Shown: positions 1 to 8,325 of the stretch, piece after piece
Position numbering within the stretch: the stretch's first letter is position 1
Layout of the letters: the number at the start of each line of letters is the position of its first letter
The notes under the pieces: generated by a model
What the model saw: only the letters and a program-made list of their open reading frames with translations
What the model was told of the DNA's origin: nothing
Database searches by the model: none
Position numbers and translations under genes: made by a program
Assembly (NCBI GenBank): GCA_963795055.1
Contig: CAWCGJ010000042.1
Span: 124,001 to 188,000, forward strand
Direction of reading: 5' to 3'
Source of the DNA: JASHPR01 sp963795055
GTDB taxonomy: Bacteria > Actinomycetota > Actinomycetes > Streptosporangiales > Streptosporangiaceae
Length of the DNA: 64,000 bases

Positions 1-949
1 GCTGAGCCTGGCCCTGCGGGCCCGGGCGGGCTGGGAGGAGCTGGCCGCCGAGGTGCCGGGCCTCGGCTTCCGGGCGAACGGGTCGCTGACGCTGGCCGCC
101 GGCCAGGCCGAGCTGCAGCTGCTGAAGGAGGCGGCCGCGCGGCCCGACGCCGCGGTCCGGGGTTACGAGCTCATCGACGCGGCCGCGGCCCGCGAGGTCA
201 ACCCGGCGCTGCGCGGCGAGTTCGCCGGGGCGCTGCGCTGCCGCCGGGACGCCGTGGTCGAACCGCGCCTCGCCCTGCCGGCCATCCGCGAGCACCTGCT
301 GGCCCGCGCGGGCCGGTCCGGCGGCTACCGCTGGCGGCCCGGCCGCGAGGTGGCCGAGATCGCGCCGCACGCGGTGCGCGACCACACCGGCGACTGGCAC
401 CGCGGCGACCTGGTCGTGCTCTGCACCGGCGCGGCGCACAGCGGCGTGGCCGGCCCCCACCTGGCCGGCTACCGGCGGCCGCCGGTGCGCCGGGTCCGGC
501 TGCAGATGATGCAGACGCAAGCGTTCGCCGCCCGGCTCACCACCTCGGTGGCGGACGGCGACTCGCTGCGTTACTACCCGGCCTTCGACCTGCCCGGCCG
601 CGACCGGCTGCCGCCGCAGGCCCCGGCCGCCGCCGCGGCACGGGCCCAGCTGCTGCTGGTGCAGCGGCTGGACGGCAGCCTGACCATCGGCGACACCCAC
701 TCCTACGACGAGCCGTTCGCATTCGACGTGCACGAAGACGCCTACGACCACCTGCGCGGCCAGGCCGAGAAGCTGCTCGGCGCGCCGCTGCCGCGGACCG
801 AGCGGCGCTGGGCCGGCGTCTACAGCCAGGCGACCGGCCCCGAGCTCTACCACCGATCACAAGTCGCCCCGGGCGTCATCCTGGTCACCGGGCCGGGCGG
901 CCGGGGCATGACCTGCGCACCTGCTATCGCCGAGGAGACGTTCCCGTGA
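1..949 (+). CDS. FAD-dependent oxidoreductase, TIGR03364-like (phosphonate-associated), 5'-truncated
   Basis: The frame is open from base 2, so the gene enters from outside the window; the N-terminal FAD-binding Rossmann motif is not present here. What remains resembles the C-terminal two thirds of DAO-type flavin amine oxidases, with a closing block LVTGPGGRGMT that lies near the FAD in this family. It matches my memory of TIGR03364, enzymes found beside phosphonate-degradation genes; related enzymes oxidise 2-aminoethylphosphonate or its N-methyl form to phosphonoacetaldehyde. The stop overlaps the next start by 4 bases (GTGA), so it is translationally coupled to a PhnX-like hydrolase that would act on such a product. 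Substrate is inferred, not shown. Confidence 0.75.
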   Translation, partial: LSLALRARAGWEELAAEVPGLGFRANGSLTLAAGQAELQLLKEAAARPDAAVRGYELIDAAAAREVNPALRGEFAGALRCRRDAVVEPRLALPAIREHLLARAGRSGGYRWRPGREVAEIAPHAVRDHTGDWHRGDLVVLCTGAAHSGVAGPHLAGYRRPPVRRVRLQMMQTQAFAARLTTSVADGDSLRYYPAFDLPGRDRLPPQAPAAAAARAQLLLVQRLDGSLTIGDTHSYDEPFAFDVHEDAYDHLRGQAEKLLGAPLPRTERRWAGVYSQATGPELYHRSQVAPGVILVTGPGGRGMTCAPAIAEETFP

Positions 950-1647
950 CACCGACGCAACGGCCCACGCCGATCACCGTCGCCTGCCTGGACATGGCGG
1001 GCACCACGGTCGCCGACGACGGCAGCGTGATCGCCGCGTTCTCCGCCGCGGTCGAGCAGTTCGGGCTGCCCCGGGGCGCGCCGGGTTACGACCAGGCGCT
1101 GGCGTACGTGCAGCAGACCATGGGCCAGTCCAAGATCGAGGTGTTCCGGCACATCCTCGGCGCCGAGGAGGCCGCGCAGCAGGCCAACGGCGCCTTCGAG
1201 GAGCACTACGCGGCGTCGGTGCGGGCCGGCGCGGTGGCTCCGCTGCCGGGCGCGGAGCAGACCTTCGCCGCGCTGCGCGCCGCCGGGATCAAGGTCTGCC
1301 TGGCCACCGGGTTCTCCCCGGCGACCAGGGATGCCCTGCTCGACGCGCTGGGCTGGCGGCCGCTGGTCGACCTCGCGCTCTCGCCCGCGGATGCCGGCCG
1401 CGGCCGCCCCTGGCCCGACCTGCCGCTCACCGCGCTGCTGCGGCTGGGCGGGGGAGCGGTCAGCGAGCTTGCCGTGGCCGGGGACACGCCCAGCGACGTG
1501 GAGTCCGGGCTGCGGGCCGGGGCCGGGCTGGTGGCCGGCGTGCTGACCGGCTCGGCCACCCGGGAGGAGCTGGAGCGGGCCAAGGCGCCGGTGATCCTGG
1601 ACATGATCGCCGACCTGCTGCCGCTGGCCGGCGTCCCCGGCGGGTAG
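946..1647 (+). CDS. PhnX-like HAD phosphonatase (TIGR03351-like)
   Basis: This 233-residue HAD-superfamily protein has the phosphonatase-type nucleophile motif LDMAGTT (Asp16) and a cap motif MGQSKIEVF whose Lys63 lies where phosphonoacetaldehyde hydrolase forms its Schiff base. A later AGDTPSDVESG segment supplies the metal-binding aspartates. The family cleaves the C-P bond of phosphonoacetaldehyde or related compounds. The GTG start overlaps the stop of the FAD oxidoreductase by 4 bases. Together the two genes suggest oxidation of an aminophosphonate followed by C-P hydrolysis in the cytoplasm. The exact substrate is an inference. Confidence 0.85.
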   Translation: MTPTQRPTPITVACLDMAGTTVADDGSVIAAFSAAVEQFGLPRGAPGYDQALAYVQQTMGQSKIEVFRHILGAEEAAQQANGAFEEHYAASVRAGAVAPLPGAEQTFAALRAAGIKVCLATGFSPATRDALLDALGWRPLVDLALSPADAGRGRPWPDLPLTALLRLGGGAVSELAVAGDTPSDVESGLRAGAGLVAGVLTGSATREELERAKAPVILDMIADLLPLAGVPGG

Positions 1648-1652
1648 TCCCG

Positions 1653-2336
1653 TCAGCCGGGCTCCGGGGTGGCTGGTGCCCCCGGGCGCAGCAGCGCGTC
1701 GAGGGTGGCCAGCACGTCCCGGACCGCGCCGTCCGGGGTGATCTGCGGGTCGCCGAGCGCGAGCGGGATGCCCACCCCGTCGACGAGCGCGATCGTGAGT
1801 ACGGCGATACTCTCCGGGCTCTGCCGCGGCGCGAACCGGCCGGCCGCGCGGCCGCGCCTGATCACGCCGGCGACCAGGCCGCGCCAGGCGCCGTAGTCGC
1901 GCACGGCGTCCGCGCGCATCTCGGCGTCCCTGATCCCGAAGTGCCAGGACTCGATCCACAGCCGGCCCGATCCGGCCGTGCCCGCCTGGTAGCCGGCCAC
2001 CGCGCTGGCGACGACGTGGGCCAGCTGCTGCCACGGGTCGCCCAGCGCCTCGATCTCGGCCTCCAGCGCCTCGATCTCGGTCCCCGAGGCGTGCCGGAAC
2101 GCGGCGACCAGCAGGTCCTCGCGGGAGCCGAAGTAGTACTGCAGCGTGCTGACCGGCACGCCGCTCTCCGCGGCCACGTCGGCGAACCGGGTGGCGTCGG
2201 CCCCCCGCTCGGCGATGACCCGGCCCGCCGCCTCGAGCACGGCCACCTTGCGCCGCCCGGCCCGGCGCTGCCCGCGGCCGGCCGGGCGGGCGTCGCGGCC
2301 CGCCGGGCCGGCCGGCACTGCGTCAGCGGTGGTCAT
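1653..2336 (-). CDS. TetR family transcriptional regulator
   Basis: This 227-residue protein has an N-terminal TetR helix-turn-helix at about residues 28-75, including FADVAAESGVPVSTLQYYF and the following GSREDLL. The C-terminal ligand-binding domain resembles the BetI-like TetR_C group. Its ATG overlaps the stop of the upstream APC permease by 4 bases (ATGA), so permease and regulator form one minus-strand operon. It faces the phosphonatase gene tail to tail with only 5 bases between stops. It probably controls the permease operon; the paired CTGTACAG palindromes upstream of the permease are candidate sites, but this is unproven. Confidence 0.85.
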   Translation of the reverse strand: MTTADAVPAGPAGRDARPAGRGQRRAGRRKVAVLEAAGRVIAERGADATRFADVAAESGVPVSTLQYYFGSREDLLVAAFRHASGTEIEALEAEIEALGDPWQQLAHVVASAVAGYQAGTAGSGRLWIESWHFGIRDAEMRADAVRDYGAWRGLVAGVIRRGRAAGRFAPRQSPESIAVLTIALVDGVGIPLALGDPQITPDGAVRDVLATLDALLRPGAPATPEPG

Positions 2337-3880
2337 GCCGGGTCGAGTACCGGGGTCAGGTGTGCCGCCGCCGGGCGGTCAGCGGCCGGGTCAGCCACCG
2401 GGTGACCAGCGGCCGGGGCGGGCAGGGCGGGCAGCGTCCCGGTCGTGAAGAACGCGGGCAGCTTGCGCCGCGCCACCAGCATCGCCGCCACGCCGGCCAG
2501 CAGCGAGCCCGCGCCGATCAGGAAGATGCCGCCGATGCCGTGGAAGCTGGAGTAGCTGCTCGCGGCCGGCCAGTACGAGACGATCGAGCCGATGAACGCG
2601 GCCAGCAGGGCCAGGCCGCCGAAGGCGGGCAGGATCCCCTTGAACACCAGGTTGCGCACGCTGCCTAGCAGATCACGGCGGAAGAACCACACGCAGGCGA
2701 ACCCCGTCAGCCCGTAGTAGAACGCGATCAGCAGCCCGACCGAGGCGGCCGAGTCGGCCAGCACGTTCTTGGAGGCCAGCGTCAGCAGGACGTAGAACAC
2801 GGCCGACGCCGCGCCCATCGCGACCGTCGCCACCGTGGGCGTGCAGTAGCGCGCGTGCATCCGGGCGAACCGGGCCGGCAGCGCCCGGTGCGCGGCCATG
2901 GCCAGCGTCGCCCGTGCCGTCGGCATGATCGTGGTCTGCGCCGAGGCCGCGGTTGAGGTCAGCACGCACAGGATGAACACCTTGCCCGCCGCGCTGCCGA
3001 GCACCAGGGTGGACATCGCGCCCAGCACGTTGTCGCTGTGCTGGGCCAGGAACTGCGGCCCGGCGAAGACCAGGGACGCCACGGCGACCACCGCGAAGAT
3101 CGCGACCAGCAGCACGGTCGAGATGACCGCGGCCCGCCCGGGCGTCCGGGCCGCGTCCTTGGTCTCCTCGTTGACGCTGACCGCGCAGTCCCAGCCCCAG
3201 TAGACGAACACCGCCAGCAGGAACGAGTTCGCCAGGCCGCGGAACGACCCGGTCCACGGGCTCAGCCAGGAGGCCGACACGTGCCCCGCGCCGGGCAGCG
3301 CGTGCCCGGTGCCCGCCTTGACGAACGCCACCACGGCGAACACGCCCAGCGTGATCAGCTCGATGGCCAGCAGGCCCTGCTGCAGCCGGGCGGAGACCTC
3401 GATCCCGCGATAGCAGATCCAGGTCAGCGCGCCGATGAAGACGACCCCGGCCGCGGTGACCCAGAGGGCCGACGAGGCCAGGCCGTCGGCGCCGACCAGC
3501 AGCAGCGCGTAGTGCCCGGCGATCTGCCCCAGGCTGGCCATGACGATCACGTCCGCGGCGATGATGCCCCAGCCGCCCATCCACCCGGCCCACGGGCCGA
3601 ACGCGCGCGTGGTCCAGGTGAACGTGGTCCCGCAGTCCGGGTCCACCTTGTTCAGCTCGCGGAACGCGTACGCGATGCACAGCATCGGCAGGAACGAGAC
3701 GATCAACGTGCCGGGGCTGTGCACGCCCACGATCGCCACGACCAGGCCGAGGGTGGCGGCCAGGCTGTAGGCGGGCGCGGTGGACGAGACCGCGATCACC
3801 ACGCTGGACACCAGCCCGAGGGCTCCCGCGCGCAGGCCCTTGCCCTGCGGGGCGTTCTGCTCGATCTGGACCGATTCCAT
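2333..3880 (-). CDS. APC superfamily amino acid/amine permease
   Basis: An approximately 515-residue polytopic membrane protein with about 12 hydrophobic segments. It starts with a short cytoplasmic stretch, then LRAGALGLVSSVVIAVSSTAPAYS, which resembles the first APC helix. ATG at 3880 is preferred to the GTG at 4033, because the extra N-terminal sequence crosses an AT-rich promoter region with palindromes and has no family resemblance. It would import amino acids or amines with a coupled cation. It sits next to aminophosphonate-type enzymes and shares an operon with a TetR regulator. Substrate unknown. Confidence 0.85.
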   Translation of the reverse strand: MESVQIEQNAPQGKGLRAGALGLVSSVVIAVSSTAPAYSLAATLGLVVAIVGVHSPGTLIVSFLPMLCIAYAFRELNKVDPDCGTTFTWTTRAFGPWAGWMGGWGIIAADVIVMASLGQIAGHYALLLVGADGLASSALWVTAAGVVFIGALTWICYRGIEVSARLQQGLLAIELITLGVFAVVAFVKAGTGHALPGAGHVSASWLSPWTGSFRGLANSFLLAVFVYWGWDCAVSVNEETKDAARTPGRAAVISTVLLVAIFAVVAVASLVFAGPQFLAQHSDNVLGAMSTLVLGSAAGKVFILCVLTSTAASAQTTIMPTARATLAMAAHRALPARFARMHARYCTPTVATVAMGAASAVFYVLLTLASKNVLADSAASVGLLIAFYYGLTGFACVWFFRRDLLGSVRNLVFKGILPAFGGLALLAAFIGSIVSYWPAASSYSSFHGIGGIFLIGAGSLLAGVAAMLVARRKLPAFFTTGTLPALPAPAAGHPVADPAADRPAAAHLTPVLDPA

Positions 3881-3909
3881 GGGGCACCACCATCCGTACG
3901 TCGTTGCCG

Positions 3910-3947
3910 TTGACACGACTGTACAGAAATACCATATAGCTGTACAG
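3910..3947. promoter_or_regulatory. Two CTGTACAG palindromes 21 bp apart over a TTGACA element
   Basis: Perfect 8-bp palindromes CTGTACAG occupy 3919-3926 and 3940-3947, exactly 21 bp apart (two helical turns). They lie in an unusually AT-rich stretch. A plus-strand TTGACA at 3910-3915 is followed 19 bp later by TATAGC at 3935-3940. The region separates the minus-strand APC permease from the plus-strand LacI gene. It looks like a tandem operator for a dimeric repressor, most simply the TetR encoded with the permease. Confidence 0.55.
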
Positions 3948-4200
3948 GTTCTGAGTATGAAAAATCCAACCTCGCGAGCCACGCGGGCCCCTTTCCTCAC
4001 TCGCAACGCGAACGCCTCGTGGAGCCCGGGCACCCGCGCGGCCCCGGGAGCAGGGAAGTGCCGCCGGCGGCGGATCCGGGCGGTGATCCGGACTTGCCGT
4101 GCCGCGGCGAGTCATGCAAGGTGAGCGTCGGCGGTTCATCGCGCCTGAGCGGCCGATACTTCCCGGCGTCAGGCCCAGCCTTTGCCTGCAGGGGAGCACC

Positions 4201-5217
4201 ATGACGACGGACAGTGACGCGCCCGGCCGGCCGGTCGGCATCCGGGACGTCGCCAAGTCTGTCGGCGTCTCCCTCGCCACGGCCAGCCTGGCCATCAACG
4301 GCCAGCCGGGCGTGGCCGAGGCAACCAGGCATCGCATCCTGGCCGCGGCCGAGCGGCTCGGCTACCGCGCCAACCCGCAGGCGCAGGCGCTGCGGCGGGG
4401 GCGCACCACGACATACGGCTTCGTGGTGCGCAACTTCGCCAACCCGTTCTTCCTCGAGGTGCTCAGCGGGGCTCAGCAGGTCGCGGCCGACTCGGGAGCG
4501 ACGCTCCTGGTCCTGGATTCGCGCTACTCGCTGGACCGCGAGCGCCGGCACGTGCAGGAACTGGCGGCCCAGCGGGTGGCGGGCCTGGCCATCGCCCCGG
4601 TCGGCACCGGCGAGTCGATCCGGCTCTGGCATGAGCTGCGCCCGGGGGCCCCGGTGGTCGCGCTGAACGCGGCGGCGGACGGCATCACCGGCGTCTGCCG
4701 GGTCCACCCCGACAACGCGGCCGCGGTCGGGCTGCCGATGCGCCGGCTGGCCGAGCTCGGCCACAGCCGCGTCGCGTTCCTGTCGGCGCCGCGCCACCTC
4801 ATGGCGGACCCGGACCGGCTGCGTTACTTCCGGCGCCTGGCCCGCGAGCTCGGCCTGCGGCCCCGGGTCATGTACTCGCCGCTCACGATCGCCGATGTCC
4901 AGCAGGCCGCGGCGGCGCTGCTGTCCCGCCCGGACGCGCCCACCGCGGTCGTCACCAATTCCGACTACACGGCGCACGCGATCTACAAGGCGGCGCGAGA
5001 GCTTTCGCTGCCGGTCGGGCCGGGAGTGTCGGTCGTCGGCCATGACGACCTGCCCACGTCGGAATTGCTCGACCCGCCGCTGGCGACCATTCGGATGGAC
5101 CACCGGGCCATGGGCCGGGCGCTGATGATGCGCCTGCTCGAACTCGGCCCGCCCGGCGACTACATCGCCGACGTGGAGCTGGTCGAGCGGGCCTCGCTCC
5201 AGCCGCCGCTGGCCTGA
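4201..5217 (+). CDS. LacI family transcriptional regulator
   Basis: This 338-residue protein starts at ATG 4201 after a GGGGAG Shine-Dalgarno. The LacI helix-turn-helix and hinge occupy residues about 15-70, with IRDVAKSVGVSLATASLAIN and a hinge ending in ANPQAQALR. A periplasmic-binding-protein-like effector domain follows, including the C-terminal SVVGHDDLPTSELL segment typical of the family. The gene lies 245 bases upstream of the first ABC importer operon in the same direction, with a TTGACA element and an AAACGTTT palindrome between. It is the likely regulator of that importer; the effector ligand is unknown. Confidence 0.9.
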   Translation: MTTDSDAPGRPVGIRDVAKSVGVSLATASLAINGQPGVAEATRHRILAAAERLGYRANPQAQALRRGRTTTYGFVVRNFANPFFLEVLSGAQQVAADSGATLLVLDSRYSLDRERRHVQELAAQRVAGLAIAPVGTGESIRLWHELRPGAPVVALNAAADGITGVCRVHPDNAAAVGLPMRRLAELGHSRVAFLSAPRHLMADPDRLRYFRRLARELGLRPRVMYSPLTIADVQQAAAALLSRPDAPTAVVTNSDYTAHAIYKAARELSLPVGPGVSVVGHDDLPTSELLDPPLATIRMDHRAMGRALMMRLLELGPPGDYIADVELVERASLQPPLA

Positions 5218-5294
5218 TTCCGCCCCTCTCGCAGGCCGGGATCGGCAGCGGGATTACCATCCGGTGACCTGCGGCTTCAACTCGATAACGTCTC

Positions 5295-5344
5295 TTGACA
5301 CTCCGCCCGGCCTGGGTGAGCATACCGATGCGAAACGTTTTAGG
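5295..5344 (+). promoter_or_regulatory. Candidate promoter and LacI-type operator for ABC importer 1
   Basis: A consensus -35 hexamer TTGACA sits at 5295-5300. Its -10 is weak (CATACC near 5321). About 30 bases downstream, close to the expected transcription start, is CGAAACGTTTTAGG (5331-5344), containing the CpG-centred palindrome AAACGTTT typical of LacI-family operators. A good Shine-Dalgarno, AGGAGG, precedes the binding-protein GTG at 5462. Position and type fit repression by the adjacent LacI protein. Confidence 0.45.
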
Positions 5345-5461
5345 CATTGGGTCGATGCCGTTTGCCGGGGAGGATCCGCACTTCCTGACATTGCTGTGCC
5401 GCGGCGTTCTGGGTGACCGCGGCCGCGCCATTGACGATAGGAAGCTACAGGAGGCATTCGC

Positions 5462-6586
5462 GTGAGATCGCAACGATATGCGCTCGTCGGCCTAACGGCC
5501 CTCGCGCTGCTGGCGGCCGGGTGCTCGTCGGGTTCTTCGTCGGGTTCCGGTTCCAGCAGCGCGACCAACTGGGCCACGGTTACCTCGGTTTCGGCCGGGG
5601 GAGGAATGAGCAAGCTCATCGCCGCGGCCAAGAAGGAGGGCACGCTGAACGTGATCGCCCTCCCCCCGACCTGGGCGAACTACGGAACGATCATCAGCAC
5701 GTTCTCGAAGAAGTACGGGATCAAGGTCAACTCGGCCAACCCGGACGGCAGCAGCCAGGACGAGGTGAACGCGGTGAAGCAGGAGAACGGCACCGCGGCC
5801 GCCCCGGACGTGCTGGACATCGGGATGGCCGTCGCCACGGCCAACACCAGCCTGTTCGCGCCGTACAAGGTCAGCACCTGGTCCGACATCCCGGCGGCCC
5901 AGAAGGACGCGAGCGGCCTGTGGTACCAGGACTACGGCGGCTACATGGCGATCGGGTACTCCAGCAAGTTCGGCACGATCACGTCGATGAGCCAGCTGCT
6001 CCAGCCGAAGTTCAAGGGCGCGGTGGCGCTGAACGGGAACCCGACGGAGGCCAACGCCGCGCTGAACGGCGTCATGCTGGCCAACCTGGTGCAGGGCGGA
6101 TCGGCCGGCGACATCTCCAAGGGCGTGGACTGGTTCGCCAAGCTCAAGTCGGTCGGCAACTTCGACTCGGTGCAGGCCACCGGGGCCACGATCAAGGCCG
6201 GCACCACCCCGGTCGTGTTCAACTGGGACTACCTCAACCTGCCCAGCTACGTGGGCGTGTCGAACTGGAAGGTGTTCATCCCGTCCGGCGAGCCCCTGGG
6301 CGGCTACTACGCGCAGGCCATCAACAAGAACGCGCCGCACCCGGCCGCCGCCCGGCTGTGGGAGGAGTTCCTCTACTCCCAGGCCACCGACGGCGGGCAG
6401 AACCTGTGGCTCGCGGGAGGCGCCCGGCCCGTGGAGCAGCCGGCCATGACCTCTAACGGCTCGATCAGCTCCGCGGACGCCGCCAAGCTGCCCCCGGTGT
6501 CCGGGACGCCGGTGTTCCTGAGCCAGTCCCAGTCGACCGACGCCGCCAACTACCTGGCCGCGAACTGGGCCAAGGCCGTCGGCTAG
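5462..6586 (+). CDS. ABC importer 1 substrate-binding lipoprotein
   Basis: This 374-residue protein starts at GTG 5462, 7 bases after AGGAGG. It has a lipoprotein signal ending LALLAAGC, with Cys about residue 20 as the lipid attachment site, followed by a Ser/Gly linker. The mature part is a type 2 periplasmic binding fold of the polyamine/iron/2-aminoethylphosphonate group: APDVLDIG near the first crossover, and LWEEFLYS and QNLWLAGGARP near the end. It is the first gene of a four-gene importer operon downstream of LacI. Context with phosphonatase genes favours an organophosphonate or related amine ligand. Polyamine or another small anion cannot be excluded. Confidence 0.85.
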   Translation: MRSQRYALVGLTALALLAAGCSSGSSSGSGSSSATNWATVTSVSAGGGMSKLIAAAKKEGTLNVIALPPTWANYGTIISTFSKKYGIKVNSANPDGSSQDEVNAVKQENGTAAAPDVLDIGMAVATANTSLFAPYKVSTWSDIPAAQKDASGLWYQDYGGYMAIGYSSKFGTITSMSQLLQPKFKGAVALNGNPTEANAALNGVMLANLVQGGSAGDISKGVDWFAKLKSVGNFDSVQATGATIKAGTTPVVFNWDYLNLPSYVGVSNWKVFIPSGEPLGGYYAQAINKNAPHPAAARLWEEFLYSQATDGGQNLWLAGGARPVEQPAMTSNGSISSADAAKLPPVSGTPVFLSQSQSTDAANYLAANWAKAVG

Positions 6587-6595
6587 CGAGGCACG

Positions 6596-7471
6596 GTGGC
6601 CGTCACCGCGACGAGCCAGGCCGGCGCCCGGCCCGTACCACCGGTACGGGCCGGGCGCCGGGTTCGGCTTCCCGCCTGGCTCGGTACCACGCCGTTCCTG
6701 GCGTATGTCGGGATCTTCCTGCTGCTGCCGACCGGGATCGTGGTGGTCGACGCGTTCCGGAACCCGAGCGGCGGGCTGAACCTGTCCGGCCTCAAGCTGC
6801 TGTTCAGCTCGACCGTGCGCAGCTACTTCATCGGCTCGTTCCAGCTGTGCCTGATCTCGACGGCGGCCGGGGCCGTGTTCGGCGCGATCCTGGCCTACGC
6901 CATCGCCTCGGGCAACCCCAGCGGCCTGATACGCCAGCTCTACATCGCGGTCTCGAGCGTGCTGGCCCAGTTCGGCGGGGTCACGCTGGCGTTCGCGTTC
7001 GTGGTGACGATCGGGCCCGTCGGCCTGCTGCTGCACGCGACCTGGTTCTACACCTTCCCCTGGGGCATCGCGGTGATCTACGCGTACTTCCAGATCCCGC
7101 TCATGGTGCTGGTCTTCCTGCCCGCCATCGACGGGCTGAAAATCCAGTGGCGGGAGGCGTCGGAGAGCCTGGGCTGCTCGGCGTGGCAGTACTGGCGGTA
7201 CATCGGCGGCCCGCTGCTGGCGCCGGCCTTCCTCGGCGCGGCGCTGCTGCTGTTCGCCAACGCGCTGTCGGCCTTCGCCACGATCGTGGCCTGGGAGAAC
7301 CAGGTCGCCTACATCGTGCCGCAGCAGATCTACCTCGCCATCAACAGCGAGGTCGGCCTGAACAACGAGAACGAGGCCGCGATCCTCGCGGTTGGCATGA
7401 TCATCTTGGTGGCCATCATCATGACCGGCTACGCCCTCCTGCAGCGCCGGGCGGCGCGATGGCTGCGGTAA
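6596..7471 (+). CDS. ABC importer 1 permease A
   Basis: This 291-residue inner-membrane permease has about six transmembrane segments and a BPD_transp_1 EAA loop (REASESLGCSAWQYW) at about residues 183-197 that docks on the ATPase. It resembles PhnU/PotB-type permeases. GTG start, 9 bases after the binding-protein stop. It overlaps permease B by 13 bases. Its paralogue in the mirror operon (13267-14284) shares the WQYWRY(I/V)GGP block. Confidence 0.85.
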   Translation: MAVTATSQAGARPVPPVRAGRRVRLPAWLGTTPFLAYVGIFLLLPTGIVVVDAFRNPSGGLNLSGLKLLFSSTVRSYFIGSFQLCLISTAAGAVFGAILAYAIASGNPSGLIRQLYIAVSSVLAQFGGVTLAFAFVVTIGPVGLLLHATWFYTFPWGIAVIYAYFQIPLMVLVFLPAIDGLKIQWREASESLGCSAWQYWRYIGGPLLAPAFLGAALLLFANALSAFATIVAWENQVAYIVPQQIYLAINSEVGLNNENEAAILAVGMIILVAIIMTGYALLQRRAARWLR

Positions 7472-8316
7472 CCTCGCTCGGCGAGACGCCGCTGACCGCG
7501 CCGGCCAGCCGCCCGCGCGGCATGCAGGCCCGGCGTCGCCGGCGGCTGAACCTGTTCCGCTACGTGGTGTTCACGGTCTTCGGGCTGTTCTTCCTGCTCC
7601 CGCTGCTGGCGTTGCTGCGGTTCTCCCTGGAGGGGAACACGCTCGGCACCTGGTCGATCTCCGCCTGGAAGCAGATCGTCTCCTACCAGGGCCCCCCGCC
7701 GCTGCTCAGCGCGGTCGAGATCACCCTGGAGCTGGCCGTCCTGACCAGCGTGACCACGCTGGTCCTGCTGGTCCCGACCATGATCTGGATCCGGCTGCGG
7801 GTGCAGTGGATCAGCCGGGCCTTCGAGTTCCTCTGCCTGCTGCCGCTCACGATCCCGGCCATCGTGCTGGTGGTCGGCCTCGCCCCGGTCTACAACAAGA
7901 TCAGGCATGTCGAGCTGTCCGCGCTGATGCTGTTCTGGGTCTACGTGGTCCTGGCGCTGCCGTACGCCTACCGGGCCCTGTCCGCGGGGCTGAACGCGAT
8001 CGACGTCAAGACGCTGTCGGAGGCCGCCCGCAGCCTCGGCTCGAGCTGGCCGCGGGTGATGGTCCAGGTGATCGCGCCGAACATGTGGCAGGCGATCCTG
8101 AACGCGCTGCTGCTGTCCGCGGCCCTGGCCCTGGGCGAGTTCACGATCGCCTACACCCTCCTGTACACCAACCTGCAGGTGGAGCTGTACTCCATCAGCC
8201 GGAACACCCCCAACGCCTCGGTCATCTTCTCCACCTCGCTGGCCGCGCTGGTCTTCACGTTCGTGCTGCTCTTGATCATTTCTTACGTCGGGCGCCGCCG
8301 TCGGCGGACGGGATGA
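7459..8316 (+). CDS. ABC importer 1 permease B
   Basis: This 285-residue PhnV/PotC-type permease starts at ATG 7459 inside the end of permease A (13-base overlap, so coupled translation). It has a positively charged N-terminus (RRRRR), about six transmembrane segments, and an EAA loop SEAARSLGSSWPRVM in the second half. It pairs with permease A to form the membrane channel. It is the paralogue of the minus-strand gene at 12357-13226. Confidence 0.85.
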   Translation: MAAVTSLGETPLTAPASRPRGMQARRRRRLNLFRYVVFTVFGLFFLLPLLALLRFSLEGNTLGTWSISAWKQIVSYQGPPPLLSAVEITLELAVLTSVTTLVLLVPTMIWIRLRVQWISRAFEFLCLLPLTIPAIVLVVGLAPVYNKIRHVELSALMLFWVYVVLALPYAYRALSAGLNAIDVKTLSEAARSLGSSWPRVMVQVIAPNMWQAILNALLLSAALALGEFTIAYTLLYTNLQVELYSISRNTPNASVIFSTSLAALVFTFVLLLIISYVGRRRRRTG

Positions 8317-8325
8317 GGTAGGCAC

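Noticed and set aside
53..949. GTG at base 53 as the start of the FAD oxidoreductase
   Set aside because: The frame is open and family-like from the first bases of the window, and the FAD-binding start is missing, so the true start is outside.
847..2034. Long open frames antisense to real genes (here and at 2673-4337, 7429-9489, 13422-15029, 21868-25560, 41807-44332)
   Set aside because: They are G/C-rich frames with Arg/Gly/Pro-biased composition opposite or offset to well-supported genes; they show no domain motifs.
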